NCBI GenBank assembly: GCA_016841425.1
Contig: JAENZE010000021.1
Span: 1 to 37,930 of the forward strand
Direction of reading: 5' to 3'
DNA from: Syntrophomonas sp.
GTDB taxonomy: Bacteria > Bacillota > Syntrophomonadia > Syntrophomonadales > Syntrophomonadaceae
Length of the DNA stretch: 37,930 nt
The position numbers and the translations under genes are program-made. The notes beneath the pieces were generated by a model that was given only the letters and a program-made list of their open reading frames with translations, was not told the origin of the DNA and did no database searches. This document shows, piece by piece, positions 32,919-37,930 of this stretch. Position 1 is the stretch's first letter, and each line of letters begins with the position of its first letter.

Positions 32919-34700
32919 TACTTGCTATGTTATGAAGTGATTACGTCTAATGTCTATAATGCGAACCTAATAGAAGTTCTAGATGCTTTCGGTTATAGCA
33001 ATAATGTGAAGTCTAAAGTGTTGTTATTATACGATGACAGGATGTGGTTAGTATTTACGGGATAGACACAAGTAATGCTCAAGAGCTCCTTTGCTATCAT
33101 GACTTATATGACGGAGCAATTCCGGATATTAAAATGGAAATAGCAAAATTGAATATGCACAAGTCAATTTCGATTATTTCCGAACTCATTAATGCACGAG
33201 AATACAAAATTGAGGTTAAGACCTGTGACTTAAAATTGTGTTTACCTTTTGAAACTGCTTTAAAAAAGATTTTTTTAGGGGTATCTGCGAATTCCCCAAA
33301 TGAAGTTTTTGGAAATCCGCTTTTGTATAAGAACAAACATATCGTTTCACTTCAAATGTTATTAATTCTCTTGAAAAAAGTGATTGTGTATGGAGATTAT
33401 TCATCATTGACGCAAACGGAATATACAATAGATGCTAATGATTATAGAAATATCATAAGGCTTCAGCTAATAGTCACAGAAGTGTTTGATGAAGATTTCA
33501 ACAAGGAAAAAATCGATATAAATCATTTTATCTATGGTAACTATCATTTGAATTACGACTATAATGTAGCGAATGAATTTGTACGTTCTTATTATATGCT
33601 TGAAAAATTATCACGCGATAGAAGCAACTTTGAGATAGATATTCAAGGAGAGTATCGTGACTATTATGGCGATTTTGTAAAGAAATATAAATACACACCT
33701 ACACAATATCTCTCATTACTATTTTGGGAGCTTTCGGCATATTACCCATTAAAAAACGCTCTAGCTTGCAACAGTATTTGGCGTGATATTGAAACTGTTT
33801 ATGGTAAAACAGCAATAATTGAAGTAGGAAAAAAAATTATTGAAGATCTGTCACAAAAGCCTGATTATTATAAAGAATGGGCTAAAAATACTGAAGGTGA
33901 GATGTGGGACTTCAGCTTATTTAGCGCTTACCCGTTTATTATAGATCACAACGGAGCCTATATTTCCATTAGCGAGCATACATTGAAAAACGCTTTTTTC
34001 GAAAAGCTATACTGGAAAATTAGGGATTGTTATTCTGAGAATGATAGCAGGGCCATGTCTTTTTATGGGAGGCTTTTTGAAAAATATGTTCAGGACTTAA
34101 CTCAAGAAGCTGCTGCTAAAGTTGATACCTTTGATTATATTTCAGAATTTAAATATGGTAAAAACAATAAGAGGTCATCTGATGCATATATACGAAAAGG
34201 CGATAAGCTTTTAATTGTTGAAACTAAAGGATATTCAATTCTGCAAAATTCTCTTGCCCAAAATGTTGATATTGAGAAGAACAATGAGAAGCTATTTATT
34301 AAGCCGATACTTCAAGCTGACAAGAGATGAAATAGATCAACTTGGTGGCTATTTTGATGACGTTTCAACAGCTTATATTGTATCTGTAACAATGGATAGT
34401 GTAAATGCTGTCCCCGCTTATCTTGATACTATTTATGGGGATATTTTTGCAAAGAAAAAATCGAAAAAAACAAAATACTTCTACAATTTTAATATAGAAG
34501 AATATGAAATGTTGATGTTTTTAACTGAAAATGGAATCGACTTTTTCGAAGTCTTAGCAAATTACTTTGAATGTGAACGTATACTGCCGTTTAGCGCTTA
34601 TCTCCACCGAAGCACTGAAGGGAAAATCAAAATGACAGTATTCATGGATTCCATTTACAAAGAAGCCTGTAATAACATGAAATTAATGTATGAATTATAG
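32919..34700 (+). pseudogene. PD-(D/E)XK nuclease-like gene broken by two frameshifts
   Basis: Three consecutive segments read as one protein of roughly 590 residues. Segment 1 (32919-33063, no clear start): EVITSNVYNANLIEVLDAFG...LLLYDDRMW. Segment 2 (33044-34330): VSIYGIDTSNAQELLCYHDL... through RLFEKYVQDLTQEAA to SDAYIRKGDKLLIVETKGYS, which fits a PD-(D/E)XK core (Asp in SDAY, then E-T-K), and IEKNNEKLFIKPILQAD. Segment 3 (to 34700): DEIDQLGGYFDDVSTAYIVS, NFNIEEYEMLMFLTENGIDF. The joins near 33045 and 34320 need one base change each; the two shifts cancel in frame. Sequencing error is possible, but neighbouring genes are also broken. It is not assigned to a known restriction type. It lies 231 bases before the STAND gene on the same strand and could once have been its partner. 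Confidence 0.65.
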
Positions 34701-34746
34701 GATGAAATCAACGTACCCTATAATTCTTCGACTTCACATTATGTTT

Positions 34747-34762
34747 ATTATCTAGAGATAAT
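34747..34762. promoter_or_regulatory. Small palindrome before the Mrr-STAND gene
   Basis: ATTATCT-AG-AGATAAT, a perfect 7-bp inverted repeat, lies in the 231-base gap before the STAND gene. A 28-codon frame starting ATG 34829 after GGAGAGG also lies in the gap but is not convincing. The palindrome could be an operator or chance in AT-rich DNA. Confidence 0.3.
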
Positions 34763-34931
34763 GAATTGCACATTATATACCAATTTGGCTAATAATGTAA
34801 ACTTTTACCGGAGAGGATTGTTTCTATAATGGGAAGTCGGGTGTTATCAGCCATTTATATATATACAAGTGAAGTCAATTTTATAAGAAATAAGAATTAT
34901 CTGGATATTAGATAGGGAAAGACGTGAGAAA

Positions 34932-37259
34932 ATGTTTGAAATTTCAAATCTTAATGATTATGAATTTGAATTAATTTGCAGGGACATTATGGAACGATTA
35001 CTAGATAAACGGCTGTACACTTTTCCAAGAGGGCGGGACGGTGGAATTGATATTTGCGATTCAGAAAGAAACCCCAAAATAATTATTCAAGCTAAGCATT
35101 ATAACAAAAGTAAATATTATAATTTGAAACGGGCTTTAGATTCAGAGTTGAATAAAGTTAAGGAGAAATCTCCAGAGCAATATTATATTTGTACAAGTTT
35201 AGAATTAACAAAATCTAATAAAGACGAAATAGTTTCTATGTTTTATCCGTATATGACTGATATCAGTTTTGTGATTGATAGCATTGAGATACAAAATTTT
35301 CTAGAAGATGAAACAAACAAAGACATTATTCAACGTCACTACAAGTTATGGCTTAGCTCAACAAGTGTTTTAAGTTTAATAAATAATCAAAACGTTTTTA
35401 TTGATTGTGATGAATTATTATTAGATATAGAAAACCATATAAAACTATTTGTGGAAACTAGATCATATCACGATGCAATTAAACAACTTATCCAGGATGG
35501 AATGATCGTTATAACGGGCGCACCGGGAGTTGGGAAAAGTACACTATCAAAAATGCTATTGTTCTATTTTGTCTCGCAAGGATTTGCTGTAAGGTATACG
35601 ACAGATAATAACATAGGTAACATAAAAAAAACCCTATCTCTAGATCCTATGAGAAAGGAAATTGTTCTTTTAGATGATTTTCTTGGTCAACATTATTTAA
35701 AAATTAAGGATAGTCAGCCAACTGAGATCAAATCGTTAATATCCTTCATCAAAAGAAATTCGAATAAAAAAATAATATTAAACAGTAGAATCACCATTCT
35801 AAATGAAGCGAAAGAGCAATTTCTGGCGTTTAATGAATTAATGGAGAACCATGAAAAAAGCATATATTTGATTGATTTAGATGATATGACACAGTTAGAA
35901 AAAGCAAAAATTCTATATAGCCATATTTATTTTAATGAATTACCTAGAGTATATTTTCTCAATATAAAAGAAGATAAAAACTATTTCAAAATAGTCGCAC
36001 ATAAAAACTATAATCCACGAATTATAGAGTATGTTTTAAAGAAGAGAAACTATGCTTGTATTTCCCCAGATAGTTTCTTTGCATATATTAAAAGCAAACT
36101 AGACAATCCTGAAGATGTATGGCGAGATGAATTTCAGAATCGAATTGAGGAAACAGACAGAACTATTCTCTACACAGTTTATTCTTTAACTGATACAGTA
36201 ATTGAAAAAGATTTATTAGAAAGAAGCTTTGATCTGATTTTACGTAATACTTCGTGTGATTATTCCATTCGTCAATTTAGAGCATCCTATTTGCGGCTTA
36301 ATGGGTCTCTCTTAAAAGGGGTGGAAGAAAAAGGTTACCTGAAAATTGGAGTCGTTAACCCCTCTGTAAATGACTTCTTAAAGAACGAAATATCGAATAA
36401 TCCGAATGAACAGCTACAAATAATAAAAAATATAGATTTGATAGAACCAATGATAAAAATCGCTGTTTGTAAAGATGCTGAACAAGAACTTATTGAAAAG
36501 GTTTTATCAGGTGAATTATTAAAATTAAAGAACTTGAATTTGTCCCCTTTTTATTATTATATGTTTCTTGTTGATAAATTCGACATATATAATGAATCAA
36601 TTTCCAAAATGGTAGAATTATCATTTGAAAGAATGTATGAAAATGTTAAGTCATACAAGGAACTTGCTGAATATGGACGTTTAATCACAAGAATACTTTC
36701 TAAAGATTTTGTTGATTTTTATAAACTCCATGATGTTTTCAATGATGAAACAAAAATAAGGTTCCTTCTTGAAAAAGTATTATTTTATGAATATCAAAGA
36801 GTAACTAATATTATAATTCAAAAAAAGTTAGTTCCCGTATCGTCGTTTGCTTATCAATCAATAAAAGAGATCATGATAGATAAAATGATCTTGCAAGCTC
36901 AAGTTAAAGTTGATGAGGAGCTTGGCAATATAGTATCTTCGGTTCTAAATAGAATTGATAAAGATAAAATATATCATTATCGTAAAGAAGGTTATAACCG
37001 TCTTTTAGAACAAAGTATTATGGAAGATATAGATACGGCAGTATTTGATATAATTGAAAACAACTTTCTGCCAGAAGTACATGCAGAATTAGATTTAAAT
37101 GTTGAAGATTTTGATTCAATAGATAATGAATATTTTTTTGATATCGACTCTACAATTAATTCTTTGTTGCATGAAGAAGTTGATGATTACGACCATGACG
37201 ATCGGCGAATTTACGGGAGATCGGAAGTAATATTAATTCAAGATATTTTTGAACGATAG
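34932..37259 (+). CDS. Mrr-type nuclease / STAND NTPase fusion (putative phage-defence effector)
   Basis: A 775-residue soluble protein. Residues 1-140 form an Mrr-cat-type restriction endonuclease domain: Glu13, GRDGGIDI (Asp36, Asp40) and IIQAKHY (Gln53, Lys55), the D-Q-x-K version of the PD-(D/E)XK site. From about 180 an nSTAND3-like P-loop NTPase follows: Walker A GAPGVGKST (196-204, Lys202), Walker B EIVLLDD (Asp248, Asp249), KKIILNSRI (sensor-type Asn/Arg strand), and a winged-helix-like part near 400-480. The last 290 residues look all-helical, as in sensor arms of STAND proteins, and end very acidic. Nuclease-STAND-sensor layouts are known in AVAST/Avs-type antiphage proteins; this one is of that general design but I cannot place it in a named Avs type. 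GGGAAA...GTGAG precedes the ATG. It is AT-rich compared with the left half of the window. Confidence 0.88.
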   Translation: MFEISNLNDYEFELICRDIMERLLDKRLYTFPRGRDGGIDICDSERNPKIIIQAKHYNKSKYYNLKRALDSELNKVKEKSPEQYYICTSLELTKSNKDEIVSMFYPYMTDISFVIDSIEIQNFLEDETNKDIIQRHYKLWLSSTSVLSLINNQNVFIDCDELLLDIENHIKLFVETRSYHDAIKQLIQDGMIVITGAPGVGKSTLSKMLLFYFVSQGFAVRYTTDNNIGNIKKTLSLDPMRKEIVLLDDFLGQHYLKIKDSQPTEIKSLISFIKRNSNKKIILNSRITILNEAKEQFLAFNELMENHEKSIYLIDLDDMTQLEKAKILYSHIYFNELPRVYFLNIKEDKNYFKIVAHKNYNPRIIEYVLKKRNYACISPDSFFAYIKSKLDNPEDVWRDEFQNRIEETDRTILYTVYSLTDTVIEKDLLERSFDLILRNTSCDYSIRQFRASYLRLNGSLLKGVEEKGYLKIGVVNPSVNDFLKNEISNNPNEQLQIIKNIDLIEPMIKIAVCKDAEQELIEKVLSGELLKLKNLNLSPFYYYMFLVDKFDIYNESISKMVELSFERMYENVKSYKELAEYGRLITRILSKDFVDFYKLHDVFNDETKIRFLLEKVLFYEYQRVTNIIIQKKLVPVSSFAYQSIKEIMIDKMILQAQVKVDEELGNIVSSVLNRIDKDKIYHYRKEGYNRLLEQSIMEDIDTAVFDIIENNFLPEVHAELDLNVEDFDSIDNEYFFDIDSTINSLLHEEVDDYDHDDRRIYGRSEVILIQDIFER

Positions 37260-37635
37260 ACTAATTCTTAAGGATAATGTTGTAGTTCTTTCTTCCTGGT
37301 AGTGATGACCCATTTTTGAAATAAATAGAGCATTAATCTTGAGAAAGTTCCTTATCTGTAACTAGGTGTTTAGTGATTTTTTAGCTACATGAGTTAAAAA
37401 GATTTTGCGTTCTTTGTTACCCTTACTAATTACGGTTAATGCGTCGTTACTCACGTTGTCAATGTTTAGACTTGTCAATTTGTAGGATTGACAGGAGTAC
37501 GGAATTATCGTCAACCATTGAGAAACTTCTGATTAGGCTAATAATCGGAAGCTGGTCATAAAGTAATATGCCATTTTATTGAATGATTAATAAAATATTT
37601 AAAGAACTAAATAATTATGGGGGATGAATCATTAA
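37260..37635. other. Intergenic region, nothing recognised
   Basis: AT-rich spacer without a supported gene or strong hairpin. Confidence 0.35.
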
Positions 37636-37863
37636 ATGAATAATGTACAACTGCAAATTGTTGATAGGGCTATTTTTCAATTAACAAGTATATTGTCGAC
37701 TATTGGAATTGTGATCTTAGCAGCACTGTTATTAGCATTTTTACTGCAATACTTATGGAATACGACTATGCCAGATGTATTTAATTTAACAAAGATTGAT
37801 TACTGGCAAGCTTTCAAACTTTTGCTTATAGGAATAATTCTATTTGGCGGCTTGATCAGATAA
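37636..37863 (+). CDS. Small two-helix membrane protein
   Basis: A 75-residue protein with two hydrophobic helices (about residues 18-40 and 59-74) joined by a polar loop, WNTTMPDVFNLTKIDYWQAF. GGGGGATGA lies upstream of the ATG at slightly long spacing. It has no known function; similar small membrane proteins are common in Firmicutes. It is 376 bases after the STAND gene, so an operon link is not shown. Confidence 0.65.
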   Translation: MNNVQLQIVDRAIFQLTSILSTIGIVILAALLLAFLLQYLWNTTMPDVFNLTKIDYWQAFKLLLIGIILFGGLIR

Positions 37864-37912
37864 TTATTGCGCATTAGGGGATGCGGACAAAATCTTGGAC
37901 TCAAAAAGAGAC

Positions 37913-37930
37913 AGGAGGAAGTCCGTATGT
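37913..37930 (+). other. Start of a gene cut by the window edge
   Basis: AGGAGGA (37913-37919) is 7-8 bases before an ATG at 37927, and only four bases of the gene are inside the window. The upstream GGACAAAATCTTGGACTC (37885-37902) looks like it could be an insertion-sequence end, but that is a guess. Confidence 0.4.

Overview
The window reads as chromosomal DNA of a low-to-moderate GC, Gram-positive-type anaerobe of the Clostridia. The general style suggests a Syntrophomonas- or Desulfitobacterium-like lineage, but no rRNA or marker gene fixes this. Supporting signs are strong AGGAGG-type ribosome sites, a stalk-domain exported protein, an exported flavin reductase lipoprotein beside an ECF module, a C_GCAxxG_C_C redox protein, and REP repeats of the ACCGTCCCC type. 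No rRNA, tRNA, CRISPR array or complete insertion sequence was seen.

Left part (0.3-7.2 kb): a secreted stalk-domain protein, a MocR-type regulator followed by a stand-alone fold-type I aminotransferase, an unrecognised 441-residue protein and a small cysteine redox protein.

Flavin/transport block (7.4-14.9 kb): on the minus strand, a NusG-domain-II membrane protein, EcfT, two ECF ATPases and a Gx-family membrane protein (probable S component) follow one another. A terminator-like hairpin separates them from an upstream gene for an exported FAD-dependent reductase lipoprotein. A PucR-type regulator is divergent from the reductase, and the shared 0.57-kb intergenic region carries two copies of a 14-bp sequence that could be its operator. 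I infer an extracytosolic flavin electron-transfer unit.

DNA-repair and REP block (15.1-18.9 kb): the TIGR03915/TIGR03916-type pair (DUF4130 protein and radical SAM protein with HhH), then an Fpg/Nei-like protein that lacks the usual catalytic proline. Two REP-bounded elements lie here; one still holds readable ends of a REP-associated Y1 transposase.

Middle (18.9-28.3 kb): a terpenoid-cyclase-fold protein, an MBL hydrolase divergent from an Lrp/AsnC regulator across a clean palindrome, an MFS exporter, a GGCT-like protein, a coiled-coil membrane protein with a NAGPA-domain exoenzyme, a polytopic membrane protein, a lipoprotein remnant, and a PadR regulator with a permease-prefix membrane protein under a promoter that contains its own palindrome.

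Right part (28.7-37.9 kb): more AT-rich and rich in broken genes. It holds a Phd-antitoxin/Uma2-nuclease fusion with operator-like repeats, a decayed helicase/DUF2726 gene, a CPBP protease, a frameshifted lipoprotein, a PD-(D/E)XK nuclease gene with two frameshifts, and an intact 775-residue Mrr-nuclease/STAND-NTPase protein. I read it as a decaying defence-type island whose best intact candidate system is the Mrr-STAND gene. Several frameshifts could also be assembly errors.
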